This document shows positions 7,606 through 16,423 of a stretch of 64,000 nt of DNA, one piece after another. The first letter of the stretch is position 1. Each line of letters starts with the position of its first letter. Position numbers and translations under genes: made by a program. The DNA lies in the NCBI RefSeq assembly GCF_046845755.1, contig NZ_CP177357.1:1984001-2048000 (forward strand), given 5' to 3'. The stretch comes from Rubrivirga sp046845755 (lineage in GTDB: Bacteria; Bacteroidota; Rhodothermia; Rhodothermales; Rubricoccaceae). The notes under the pieces were generated by a model that was given only the letters and a program-made list of their open reading frames with translations, ran no database searches and had not been told where the DNA came from.

Positions 7606-8451
7606 TCAGGCCGCAGAGTCAGGGCCTGCGGCCGGGCTCTGAACGCCCCGCGCCTCGCTCGTTCCGGTTGCGGCATTTCCGGTAGCGGCCAGAATGAGGC
7701 GGACCGCCTCCTCCGGGCGGTCCCACTGGGGGAAGTGCCCGCACCGGTCGAGCCACTCGAGCCGCGCGCCGGGGAACCGCGCCGTCGCCCGCTCGGCCTG
7801 CGAGGGGAAGCACACCCGGTCCTGACGGCCCCACACGATGAGGACCGGCCCGCGCTGCTCGTCGGCCGGCATCCCCTCCTGCGTCGGCCCCGTGATGAGC
7901 GCGCGGAGGGCCGCGTCGAACGAGGGCGCGGCGACGTAGCCCCGGAGCTCGTGGAGGGCGACCCCCGGGTCCAGCGCCCAAGGGCGGGCTGAGAACTGGA
8001 GGAGCAGGGCCGTGCGGCCGGCCGGGCTCGCGAGGACGCGCGGGAGCACGGGGTCGAGCACGCGCAAGAGCCGGACCGAGAGGGCGATCGAGGCCCCGAA
8101 GACGAGCCGCTCGGGGCCGTTCCAGAACCCGCCCGGGTCGAGCGCGACGGTCGCGCCGACGGCCCGCCGCCGCGCCAGTTCCAGCACGAGCCGGGCGCCC
8201 ATCGACGTGCCGACGGCGTCGACGCCCCGGAGGCCGTGCCCGTCCAGGAACCCTTCGAGGGCGTCGGCGAGCGTGGCGATGGAGACCTCGCCGTCGAGCG
8301 GCGGCGTCTCGCCGAAGCCGGGGAGGTCCGGGGCGATCACGTCGCGCTCGGCGGCGAGGGCGTCGAGGACCGTCTCCCAGGAGCGCCACGTGCCGCCGAG
8401 CCCGTGGACGAGGAGGAGCGGGGGGCCGGTCCCCTTACGGACGTAGTTCAT
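7606..8451 (-). CDS. Alpha/beta-fold hydrolase
   Basis: 281 residues from the ATG at 8451 (MNYVRKGTGPPLLLVHGLGG). The frame is open a further ~170 bp upstream, so the N-terminus is not certain. The alpha/beta hydrolase landmarks are in order: oxyanion HGLGG, DLPGFGETP, nucleophile elbow GTSMGAR, acid Asp in VWGRQDRVCF, and His in DRCGHFPQWDRPEEAV. Such enzymes hydrolyse esters, lactones or similar bonds. The substrate cannot be predicted. The gene runs opposite to every other ORF in the array and uses GC-rich codons like the chromosome. It is therefore probably an insert, not ordinary cassette cargo. Confidence 0.85.
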   Translation of the reverse strand: MNYVRKGTGPPLLLVHGLGGTWRSWETVLDALAAERDVIAPDLPGFGETPPLDGEVSIATLADALEGFLDGHGLRGVDAVGTSMGARLVLELARRRAVGATVALDPGGFWNGPERLVFGASIALSVRLLRVLDPVLPRVLASPAGRTALLLQFSARPWALDPGVALHELRGYVAAPSFDAALRALITGPTQEGMPADEQRGPVLIVWGRQDRVCFPSQAERATARFPGARLEWLDRCGHFPQWDRPEEAVRLILAATGNAATGTSEARGVQSPAAGPDSAA

Positions 8452-8942
8452 GTTGATGGGGGTGTCGAGCAGGACCTGAGCTAGCAGTTGTGGCAACAAG
8501 CTTTTACGCAGAGGCCGTGCGGGCCGTTCCTGGAGGGCGGGCGGCCCCCGAAGATGACGCGGGCGAAGGTGCGCCAGGCGGCCGTACTCCTCGCGGACCC
8601 TGAGGAGGGTGCCGGGCCGATCCGTGCAATTTTATACGGTAGCCGACCGCTGCCGACTTCGCACAACACGGAGAGAGCGCCGGCCGACGGCCTCCCGAGT
8701 GCCCGTATGGGCTCGAAGCGCCGTTCTGATCCAGGACTCCCATCACTTCTGCGTGGTCGTCGAGCGAACACGAAGCCGGGTCGCAGTCGATAGAAGTTCG
8801 CTAGGATCAACCTTTGGAGGGCTCCAGACCTGATGTGGGACGGCTACCGTACCTCATTGCACGAATCTGCCCCCTTCCCTAACTAGAGGAGCACTCCTCG
8901 GCTTGCTTCTCATACTCCTCCGTCAAACTGGCGATGCGCGCC
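8452..8942. other. Region of cassette 4 without a supported gene
   Basis: About 490 bp between the hydrolase start and attC4. The first ~150 bp keep an open minus-strand frame continuing the hydrolase (reading LRKSLLPQLLAQVLLDTPIN just before its Met), which may be leftover coding sequence. Small frames of ~75-110 codons exist on both strands, but none has a recognisable domain, start signal or codon bias. Composition turns A/T-richer towards attC4, as in the other cassettes. Confidence 0.4.
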
Positions 8943-9068
8943 GTAGAACCCGCCAATGCAGGCGGACCTGCGGCGGTGCTTAGTGCGAGGCTTTGGGGAC
9001 GCTTTGTGTCCATTGTGCTCTGGGTTAGGTTCGGTATCCGCAGGCCGCTGATCGGCCCTTCGTTCTAC
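8943..9068 (+). repeat. attC4 recombination site (end of cassette 4)
   Basis: R'' is GTAGAAC at 8943-8949 and R' is GTTCTAC at 9062-9068 (126 bp), exact complements. The inner arms (CCAATGCAGGCGGAC and CAGGCCGCTGATCGG) have drifted from the other sites in a partly compensating way. R'' matches the leading TTCTAC at 7121, so the 1942-bp segment still has the ends of a single cassette. Confidence 0.85.
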
Positions 9069-9083
9069 GGCGCTGCGACTGCC

Positions 9084-9371
9084 TTGCCATCCTTCGATCA
9101 CGTCGTCCAGTTGCTCCGAGAAGCCGCGACCGACTCAGCGCGACTCGGCCCTGCTCTCGCGGCTGCCGAGGACCTCGCGTTCAACGATGAGGCCGAGCGT
9201 CAGCGGCTGCCGGAGTCCGTCCTGAACGCGCTCGATGAGTTAACCGACGGCCTCGACCTCTTCGAACCACGGCCGGACTGGCGGGGCGAGGACGCAGGGC
9301 TTTTCGGTCCGGTCGAGGCCCAATCGCGGATCGAATCGTTCTTGTCCCGTATCCGCGAAGGGGCGCCGTAG
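9084..9371 (+). CDS. Cassette 5 acidic protein, 95 aa, unknown function
   Basis: A TTG at 9084, 21 bp inside the cassette, is the first plausible start: MPSFDHVVQLLREAATDSAR, 95 residues. The product is acidic and mostly helical (ALAAAEDLAFNDEAERQRL, then VLNALDELTDGLDLFEPRPDW) with a C-terminal helix ESFLSRIREGAP. No signal peptide, membrane segment or known domain was seen, so it is probably cytoplasmic. The TAG stop is part of the attC5 R'' box (GTAGAAC). The compact size and the stop inside the recombination site are typical for a cassette gene. Confidence 0.6.
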   Translation: MPSFDHVVQLLREAATDSARLGPALAAAEDLAFNDEAERQRLPESVLNALDELTDGLDLFEPRPDWRGEDAGLFGPVEAQSRIESFLSRIREGAP

Positions 9372-9496
9372 AACCCGCCGCTGTAGGCCGACACGGGGCG
9401 CCAGCGTTCTCGGCTCGTCTGGGCGTCGGCGCTCCAGTAGCTTCGTCCACACATCCCGCCCTCAGCCCCGTGCGGCTAAGCGGCAAACTGTTCTAC
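9368..9496 (+). repeat. attC5 recombination site (end of cassette 5)
   Basis: R'' is GTAGAAC at 9368-9374 and R' is GTTCTAC at 9490-9496 (129 bp), exact complements. The inner arms are CCGCTGTAGGCCGAC and GTGCGGCTAAGCGGC. R'' matches the cassette's leading TTCTAC at 9063 and supplies the stop codon of the cassette gene. Confidence 0.9.
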
Positions 9497-9538
9497 GGCG
9501 CTCCACCTCAGTCTCAACTCACTATCCAGTCGAACGCG

Positions 9539-10699
9539 ATGACCCCGGCAGCCCTTTGCATCCTGTCAGCCGTGTTAATGTTCTCCGGCTGTCAGGCAGG
9601 CACTTCTGTTCAAGTTCCAATGGCAAGCGCAGACACCTTGGAATTGGGTGACGCAAGGTTTCTTTCCTATACGGTTTCCGTAGAGTCAGCGGCTGTCGCT
9701 GCGGGCGACTTCGACGGCGACGGTCGTGCCGACCTCGTCGGGGCGGGATAGACGCACCTCGCAGTCCTCCGAAGTGATTCCGACGGGAAGCTGACGAGTG
9801 CTGGTCGTGTCCCCGGAGGCGAAGACCCCAACGACTTCGCGCTCACCGACCTCAATGGAGATGGGAATACCGACATCGTAGTCGCCAACCACGAGACGGA
9901 CTACCTCACACTCCTCCTCGGCGACGGGAGCGGCGCGTTTGAGCCTGCCTCGAACTCCCCCCTACGGATTAATGTCCGGCCTCACCCTCATGCCGTTCAA
10001 GCGGCAGACTTCAATGCAGATGGGCTGGTGGACCTCGCCGTGGACCACCGCGAAGCCGGGGGTCTGCTCGTACTCCGGGGTTTGGGTGGCGGCCAATTTG
10101 ACGCGCCCGGTATCGTCGCAGACGCCGGGGGCGATCCCTATTGGGGCATGGCCGTCGGCGACCTCAACGGCGACGGCAGGCCTGACGTGGTGACGCCGAA
10201 CCCGGACGAGGTGGGCGTCTTGATCAACGTGAGCGAAGAGGGGATCGCGTTCGACCGGGCTACTCCCGTCCCCGTTGTGTCTCCATTTGCCGTCGGTCTC
10301 GGCGACCTCAACGACGACGGCCACCTCGATCTCATCGCAGCTCCAGGGGGGGGGCCTCCCGTCGCGCAGCTCTTCTTGGGTGACGGCACTGGCGAGTTTG
10401 AGGAGTTCGATGGGTCTCCGTTCCGGGCTGGGTCGGGCGCGAAACGAATCGCCATCGGCGATTTCAACGGAGATGGAGCGGACGACGCGGCCATCGCTAG
10501 CTACGAGTCCTCCGACGTACTCATACTTCTCGGCGGGGTCAGTGCGATTCGCATGACCTCTGTGCCTGGAGGCGAGCACCCGTGGGGGATGGCCGTAGCC
10601 GATCTGAACCGCGACGGGAAGGACGATCTTGTGATCGCTGACGATGCGGCTCCGCAGGCTATCGTGTATGTGAGCCTCCCTTCACGGCCCGCGCCGTAG
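9539..10699 (+). pseudogene. Cassette 6 FG-GAP/VCBS-repeat lipoprotein with in-frame amber stop
   Basis: The ATG at 9539 gives a lipoprotein signal (LCILSAVLMFSGC lipobox) and the first FG-GAP motif, GDFDGDGRADLVGAG. A TAG at 9749-9751 then interrupts. Translation in the same frame continues without any other stop to 10699. It adds repeats DLNGDGNTDIVVAN, DFNADGLVDLAV, DLNGDGRPDVVTPN, DLNDDGHLDLIAAP, DFNGDGADDAAIAS and DLNRDGKDDLVIAD. Seven Ca-binding FG-GAP/VCBS blades fit one integrin-alpha-like beta-propeller. One base change explains the break: a recent pseudogene, readthrough or a base error. The final TAG lies in the attC6 R'' box. The intact protein would be ~386 residues, surface-exposed. 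Confidence 0.85.
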
Positions 10700-10823
10700 A
10701 ACCCACCGCTACAGGCCGACAGCACGCGCCAGCGTTCTTGCCTCGTCCGAGCGCTAGTGTCTACGTTGCCTCGCACCATCGCCAGGTGTCAGCCTTGGGC
10801 GGCTGAGCGGTCCACTGTTCTGC
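10696..10823 (+). repeat. attC6 recombination site (end of cassette 6)
   Basis: R'' is GTAGAAC at 10696-10702 and R' is GTTCTGC at 10817-10823 (128 bp; the R' tail belongs to cassette 7). The inner arms CCGCTACAGGCCGAC and GCGGCTGAGCGG pair well. R'' matches the cassette's leading TTCTAC at 9491. Confidence 0.9.
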
Positions 10824-10857
10824 CGCAGCACGCCGGAGCGCTCGACAGCGATCTGTC

Positions 10858-11400
10858 ATGGATGAAGCGACGCCCACGCTCACGTCCCCTCGGCTGGCGC
10901 TCCGTCCTGTCGACGGCAGCGATGCGGCCGCCCTTCACCAGCACTGGACCGATCCCGGCGTGCGCCGCTACCTGTGGGATGACGAGGTGATCTCCCGCGA
11001 GCAGGTCGAAGACCTCGTGGCCCAAAGCGCCCAGCTCTTCGCAGAACGAGGCTACGGGCTATGGGCGATTTGCCATCGGGACGCGGACGACCTCCTTGGC
11101 TGCGGAGGGTACTGGGAGTTCCACGAGCCTCCGCAGCTCGAACTCGTTCTCAGCCTCTCGCCCGCTCACTGGGGACGGGGCGTCGCTACGGAAGCCTGCG
11201 ACCGCCTCATCCGGTACGCGTTCGACGAGCTGGGCTTCGGCGAGGTGAGGGCGAGCACCGACGCTCCGAACGAGCCCTCCCGCCGCCTGATCGAACGGCT
11301 CGGGTTCCGCGACTCGCACCGGGCGGACGTGGGGGGCTTGGACACCCAGTTTTTTACAGTCTCACGCTCCGCCTATGGGTCCGATGACCGCGCTGAGTGA
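10858..11400 (+). CDS. Cassette 7 GNAT family N-acetyltransferase (RimJ/RimL-like)
   Basis: 180 residues from the ATG at 10858, 40 bp after the cassette junction. The N-terminus LTSPRLALRPVDGSDAAALH is the usual RimJ/L opening. Also present are WAICHRDADDLLGCGGYWEF (beta4), ELVLSLSPAHWGRGVATEAC (acetyl-CoA pyrophosphate loop, Q/RxxGxG/A as GRGVAT), RYAFDELGFGEVRASTDAPNEPSRRLIERLGF and a short C-terminal strand. Family members acetylate N-terminal amines of proteins or small molecules. GNATs are among the commonest integron cassette products. No attC follows its stop, so it is the last identifiable cassette. Confidence 0.85.
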   Translation: MDEATPTLTSPRLALRPVDGSDAAALHQHWTDPGVRRYLWDDEVISREQVEDLVAQSAQLFAERGYGLWAICHRDADDLLGCGGYWEFHEPPQLELVLSLSPAHWGRGVATEACDRLIRYAFDELGFGEVRASTDAPNEPSRRLIERLGFRDSHRADVGGLDTQFFTVSRSAYGSDDRAE

Positions 11401-11678
11401 CCCGGCTCCACGCGCATGGGCTACCGCCACCCGAGAACTGCCCCCTGATTGCACGTCGTGCGTCATGGTCGGTCTGCCCACATCCACACGGGCTGGATCG
11501 ACTCGGCTTCGCCTCCCGCTGTCCCTCTGGGCACTGGCGGTATGGGCAAGGTCTCGCGATCTCGTCCTGAGGAACCGGTGCCCCTCGGAGGCCGATCGCT
11601 CCCGAACCACCGCCTTCGACCGCGGCCCTGGGGGATCGCCCCCCTGCCTGGCCGCCGTCGAGACCACACCGCCGTCCC

Positions 11679-12311
11679 ATGTGGTATGACCTCTTCTCGC
11701 TCGTCTACGACCGGGCCCTCGAAGACCTCTACGCCCCCTTCCGTCCCGCCGCCGTCGAGCCCCTCCGCCTCTCCGACGGCGCCCACGTGCTCGACCTCCC
11801 CTGTGGGACGGGGCAGTGCCTCGACCTCCTGGCGGCGGCCGTCGGCCCGACCGGCGCCGTGCTCGGCGTGGACGCGTCGCGCGGGATGCTCCGCCAGGCC
11901 CGGCGCCGGATCGAGCGCGCAGGCTGGGACACCGTCGCCCTCCGCCGGGCCCGGGCGGCCGACGTGGACGCGGACCTGCTCGCGGGCGCACTTGGCCAGC
12001 CCGATGTGGACGCCCTCCTGTGTGCGCTGGGGCTGACGGCCCTGCCGGCGTGGGAGGCCGCGTTCGAGCGGCTGTTCGCGCGGCTCCGGCCCGGCGGCCG
12101 GTTCGTGCTGTTCGACGTCTACGCCCCGGAGCGGACGCGCGAGGCGCGCGCGGTCGAGCTCGTGGCGCGGGCCGACCTCTCCCGCGAGGCGTGGGGCCCG
12201 CTGGCGGCTAGGTGCGACGACTTCGAGCGGGAGGTGCTGTCCGACGACGCCAAGACATTCGGGGGCGAGCTGTACGTGGCGTCGGGGACGAAGGGGGCGA
12301 CCTCCGCCTAA
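11679..12311 (+). CDS. Class I SAM-dependent methyltransferase
   Basis: 210 residues from the ATG at 11679 (MWYDLFSLVYDRALEDLYAP). Motif I VLDLPCGTGQCLDLLA (~37-52), motif II GAVLGVDASRGMLRQAR (~59-75), a post-II acidic region and the LRPGGRFVLFDVYAP motif (~138-152) define a Rossmann-type methyltransferase close to the UbiE/Methyltransf_25 group. The substrate is unknown. It begins 278 bp after the last integron cassette; the gap has no supported gene and no clear attC. GC-rich codons mark the return to ordinary chromosome. A flavoprotein gene follows 121 bp downstream on the same strand. Confidence 0.85.
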   Translation: MWYDLFSLVYDRALEDLYAPFRPAAVEPLRLSDGAHVLDLPCGTGQCLDLLAAAVGPTGAVLGVDASRGMLRQARRRIERAGWDTVALRRARAADVDADLLAGALGQPDVDALLCALGLTALPAWEAAFERLFARLRPGGRFVLFDVYAPERTREARAVELVARADLSREAWGPLAARCDDFEREVLSDDAKTFGGELYVASGTKGATSA

Positions 12312-12432
12312 GCCGGCCCCACGCCGCGCGCGCTCGTCGTCCGAGCACCGGCGTATCCTGGCGCCTGCCACCCTGCCAGCTCTCAGCGTCGGAGAGCGGA
12401 GCGGCCCCTCCCCTGTCGCGCCTCCCGCTGAG

Positions 12433-13659
12433 ATGTCCCCTGCCGTCCGCCCCTCCCGCGCGGGTGCACTGGGCACGACGGGCTGCCGGGCGCTCGTCGT
12501 CGGTGCAGGGCCAGCGGGCCTGATGGCCGCCGAAGTGCTGGCGCAGGCGGGGATGTCGGTCGTCGTCGCGGACCAGATGCCGACGCCGGCGCGCAAATTC
12601 CTGATGGCGGGCAAGTCCGGCCTGAACCTCACGAAGGTCGACGATCACTTCGACGCGGGGTACGGCCCGGTGGCGCCGGCGTTTGCGCAGGCCGTGGCCG
12701 ACTTCGGGCCCGACGCCGTCATCCGGTGGGCCGAGGGGCTGGGCCAGGAGGTGTTCGTCGGGTCCACGGGCCGCGTCTTCCCCGTGGCCATGAAGGCGTC
12801 GCCGCTGCTGCGCGCCTGGCTGCGGCGGCTGGACGGCCTGGGCGTGGAGCTGCGGACGCGGTGGCGGTGGACCGGCTGGCGCGACGGGCAGGCCCGTTTC
12901 GACACGGCTGAGGGACCGCACGCAATCGATGCCGACGTCACCGTCCTCGCGCTCGGCGGCGCCAGTTGGCGCCGGCTGGGCAGCGACGGCGCGTGGGCGG
13001 CCCAGATGCCGGGGGCGGTGGCCCCGTTTCAGGCCGCCAACGTCGGGCTCCGCGTGGAGTGGTCGGCGCACATGGCGCGCTGGCACGGCCAGCCGCTCAA
13101 GGGCGTCGCGTGGTCGGCGGGGGCGCGGACCAGCCGGGGCGAGGCGGTGGTCACGGCGGACGGGCTGGAGGGCGGCGGCATCTACAGCGTCAGCCGCGCC
13201 GTCCGGGACGGGGCGCCGCTCGTCGTCGACCTCTTTCCCGACCTCTTGCCCGCCGTCGTCGCCGAGCGGCTGGCGCGGCAGGGCCGGAAGGCGAGCCTCG
13301 CGACCCGGCTCCGCAAGGCCCTGGGCCTGGGCGGCGCGCGCGCCGCCCTGCTCCACGAGTTCGGCCGCCCGTTCGGCCCGGACCTCGCCGGCACCCTCAA
13401 AGCGCTCCCGGTCCACCACGCCGGCGTGATGCCGCTCGACGACGCGATCTCGACGGCCGGCGGGCTCCGGTTCGACGCCCTCGACGGGTTCCGGCTGGCG
13501 GGCGACGCCCGGGTCTACGCCGCCGGCGAGATGCTCGACTGGGAGGCCCCGACGGGCGGCTGGCTCCTCACCGGCTGCCTCGCGACCGGTCGTGCGGCGG
13601 CGCGGCAGGCGCTCGCTGAGGCCGCGGCGGCGCCCCGGCCCGGCGATGTCGCAGTGTGA
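12433..13659 (+). CDS. BaiN/RdsA-type FAD-dependent flavoprotein (TIGR03862-like)
   Basis: 408 residues from the ATG at 12433. The N-terminal dinucleotide fold is ALVVGAGPAGLMAAEVLAQAG (~20-40). The family signature KFLMAGKSGLNLTK follows at ~56-69. A second FAD-contact segment is TVLALGGASWRRLGSDGAW (~170-188), and the C-terminal flavin motif is RVYAAGEMLDWEAPTGGWLL (~358-377). Members of this HI0933/BaiN-like group are cytoplasmic oxidoreductases, mostly uncharacterised. The PP_4765-type subgroup has exactly the MAGKxGLN motif. The first ~17 residues (SPAVRPSRAGALGTTGC) look non-conserved, so translation may start later, although no ATG follows closely. Confidence 0.85.
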   Translation: MSPAVRPSRAGALGTTGCRALVVGAGPAGLMAAEVLAQAGMSVVVADQMPTPARKFLMAGKSGLNLTKVDDHFDAGYGPVAPAFAQAVADFGPDAVIRWAEGLGQEVFVGSTGRVFPVAMKASPLLRAWLRRLDGLGVELRTRWRWTGWRDGQARFDTAEGPHAIDADVTVLALGGASWRRLGSDGAWAAQMPGAVAPFQAANVGLRVEWSAHMARWHGQPLKGVAWSAGARTSRGEAVVTADGLEGGGIYSVSRAVRDGAPLVVDLFPDLLPAVVAERLARQGRKASLATRLRKALGLGGARAALLHEFGRPFGPDLAGTLKALPVHHAGVMPLDDAISTAGGLRFDALDGFRLAGDARVYAAGEMLDWEAPTGGWLLTGCLATGRAAARQALAEAAAAPRPGDVAV

Positions 13660-13750
13660 GCGCCACACGCGCCGTTGCCCCTGGGCGAGGGCGGGCCCGC
13701 GAGACGCCTCGTGATGCGACCCGTCAACGGCCGCGTTCCGCGTCCCACGC

Positions 13751-14413
13751 TCATCGGGGTCGCCAGGCGGCCGCGGGGTTGCCGGTGCGGTCGATGGGGA
13801 GCGGCGGCGACCACCAGCGGTAGCTCGCCTCGACGGGTTCCAGTTCGCCCGTCCATCCCGGCGCGATCCACGACCGGGTAAAGCCCGAGTCGGCGACGGC
13901 GATCCGCGAGGTCGAGACGCCGCCGGTGTAGGGCCACGCCTCCCCGCTCAGCGAGAGCTGGCGGAGTTCGAGGGTGTCCGCACGGATCTGCCACGTCCCC
14001 CACCGGACGGACGGCGTGCCAGGCGCCCGGCCGCGCCCCGTCGTGTAAAAGGCGACCAGGGCCTGGGCAGCGGCGAGGGCGTCGCGGTCCCAGACGGGCG
14101 AGCCCGGTACGGGGCGCTCGACGTGGAAGGAGTCCGAGGGGAACGAGAGGGTCGAGGCGAAAAGGCCGTCGGGCCAGAGCACGACCCCCTGCGCCTGGAT
14201 GCGGTACCCGTCCACGTAGGCCGCCGTCGAGGGGCGGACGCCGTCGGGGAGCCGGCTCCCGCGCTGGACGCGGGTCGCGACGTAGAGGCCGGGCGGGAGC
14301 GCCGCCGACCCATTGGAGGAGGGCTCGTCGGCCGGGTGGAGGTCGCCGCGGACGCCCAGCAGCGGCGGGACGCAGCCGGTGAGGACCAGAGCCAGAGCCA
14401 GGAGTCGGCGCAT
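13751..14413 (-). CDS. Predicted lipoprotein, 220 aa, unknown function
   Basis: The ATG at 14413 opens MRRLLALALVLTGCVPPLLG, a compact lipoprotein signal with lipobox LTGC. The mature chain is soluble and beta-rich with many aromatic residues (LPPGLYVATRVQRGS, VWDRDALAAAQALVAFYTTG, WGTWQIRADTLELRQLSLSG). No family was recognised. The look is that of a small envelope protein holding a lipocalin-like or 'response to genotype' type sheet, which is inference only. It is transcribed after the dehydrogenase gene on the same strand, but a strong hairpin at 14461-14486 lies between them, so it is likely a separate unit. Confidence 0.65.
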   Translation of the reverse strand: MRRLLALALVLTGCVPPLLGVRGDLHPADEPSSNGSAALPPGLYVATRVQRGSRLPDGVRPSTAAYVDGYRIQAQGVVLWPDGLFASTLSFPSDSFHVERPVPGSPVWDRDALAAAQALVAFYTTGRGRAPGTPSVRWGTWQIRADTLELRQLSLSGEAWPYTGGVSTSRIAVADSGFTRSWIAPGWTGELEPVEASYRWWSPPLPIDRTGNPAAAWRPR

Positions 14414-14460
14414 GCGCGGAGGCGGCAGTGGGCCACCAGCCTACTCCACCAACCGACCGC

Positions 14461-14486
14461 ACCGCTGGTCCGTTCGGACCAGCGGT
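14461..14486 (-). terminator. Intrinsic terminator-like hairpin after gdh
   Basis: A perfect 12-bp inverted repeat with a 2-nt centre, ACCGCTGGTCCG-TT-CGGACCAGCGGT. It lies 11 bp past the stop of the glutamate dehydrogenase gene and 47 bp before the start of the lipoprotein gene. It has no T-run, as often in very GC-rich genomes. Confidence 0.65.
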
Positions 14487-14497
14487 GGGGCCGGGGC

Positions 14498-15760
<1,263 letters not shown>

Positions 15761-15916
15761 GGGGTCGGGAGGGAGGAGCCGGGAAGATCGGAAGGGCTTC
15801 CGGGATCGGCGAGCCCTTTCCGTCTTTCTTTGTGGAGGGCCTAGGGCGCGTCGCAAGCGGGCGTGATCCGTCGCCTCGCGATCTGGCGCATGAAGGACCC
15901 CACCCTCTCCCCGACC

Positions 15917-16423
15917 ATGCGCCTCGCCCTCCTCGCCGCCCTCTTGCTCGCCCTGCCGGCCGCCGCCCAGCCCGCGGCCGGCTTCGACCTCAAGATCGAC
16001 GCCCGCATCATGTTCGAGACCGTCGTGGACGCCCAGGGCCCCAACGCCGCGCGGGTCGTGGTGGCCGTGCCCGACGGCGCGCCCGCCCCGACCCAGATCG
16101 CCTTCGCCCCCGACGCCCGGACGGCTCGCCGCGCCCTGATCGACCTCGCGCCCGCCGGCGACGGCACGTTCGTCGGGACCGGCCGGGCGCCGGCGCCCGA
16201 GCGGATCGAGACCGTCGTCGTCTCTGCTGGCACCGGACGGGGCGCGGGCCGCTACCGCCTCGTGGTGCCCGCCGGCTGGGAGGAGGGGGTCGCGGCGCTC
16301 CAGTACCGCGTCCAGCCCGCCGACGGCGTCCCCTCGGCCGGCACCGTCGAGGCCACGCTGACGCGCACCGACGACCCGGTCGTGCTCGGGTTCACCATCG
16401 GGATGCCGCCGGGCGCCCGCTAG
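15917..16423 (+). CDS. Small secreted protein, 168 aa, unknown function
   Basis: The ATG at 15917 was preferred over an upstream in-frame ATG (15890). It immediately starts a signal peptide, MRLALLAALLLALPAAAQPA. The mature ~147 residues read as alternating strands (FDLKIDARIMFETVVDAQGP, RVVVAVPDGAPAPTQIAF, GRYRLVVPAGWEEGVAAL) with almost no Cys or Lys and no recognised family. It is divergent from the dehydrogenase gene. Its TAG stop overlaps the pullulanase-like gene's stop on the opposite strand through a shared CTAG (16420-16423), so the two 3' ends meet exactly. Confidence 0.6.
   Translation: MRLALLAALLLALPAAAQPAAGFDLKIDARIMFETVVDAQGPNAARVVVAVPDGAPAPTQIAFAPDARTARRALIDLAPAGDGTFVGTGRAPAPERIETVVVSAGTGRGAGRYRLVVPAGWEEGVAALQYRVQPADGVPSAGTVEATLTRTDDPVVLGFTIGMPPGAR

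Larger units (their letters stand above)
4456..11400 (+). mobile_element. Chromosomal integron: intI, attI and seven-cassette array
   Basis: The minus-strand intI (disrupted), an adjacent attI-like site, six attC sites and the seventh cassette's gene make up the element. Cassettes by core-site cleavage (G/TT): C1 5590-6089, C2 6090-6525, C3 6526-7120, C4 7121-9062, C5 9063-9490, C6 9491-10817, C7 from 10818 with no recognisable terminal attC. Nearly all cassette ORFs point away from intI, as in classical integrons. Cassette DNA is visibly more A/T-rich and less codon-biased than the flanking chromosome, which fits acquired material. Uniform attC sites suggest a sedentary chromosomal integron, not a mobile one. 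No transposon ends were seen around it. Confidence 0.92.

Noticed and set aside
8481..8810. Small overlapping ORFs on both strands between the hydrolase and attC4
   Set aside because: Mutually overlapping frames, no recognisable domain and no start signal. One is probably leftover 5' sequence of the hydrolase.
9749..9751. Programmed recoding (for example pyrrolysine) at the amber codon
   Set aside because: Nothing in the sequence supports recoding. The product is a lipoprotein, and a point mutation or base error is simpler.
11429..11560. A seventh attC after the GNAT gene
   Set aside because: CGAGAAC near 11432 resembles an R'' box, but no matching GTTCTNG-type R' or paired inner arms follow within 150 bp.
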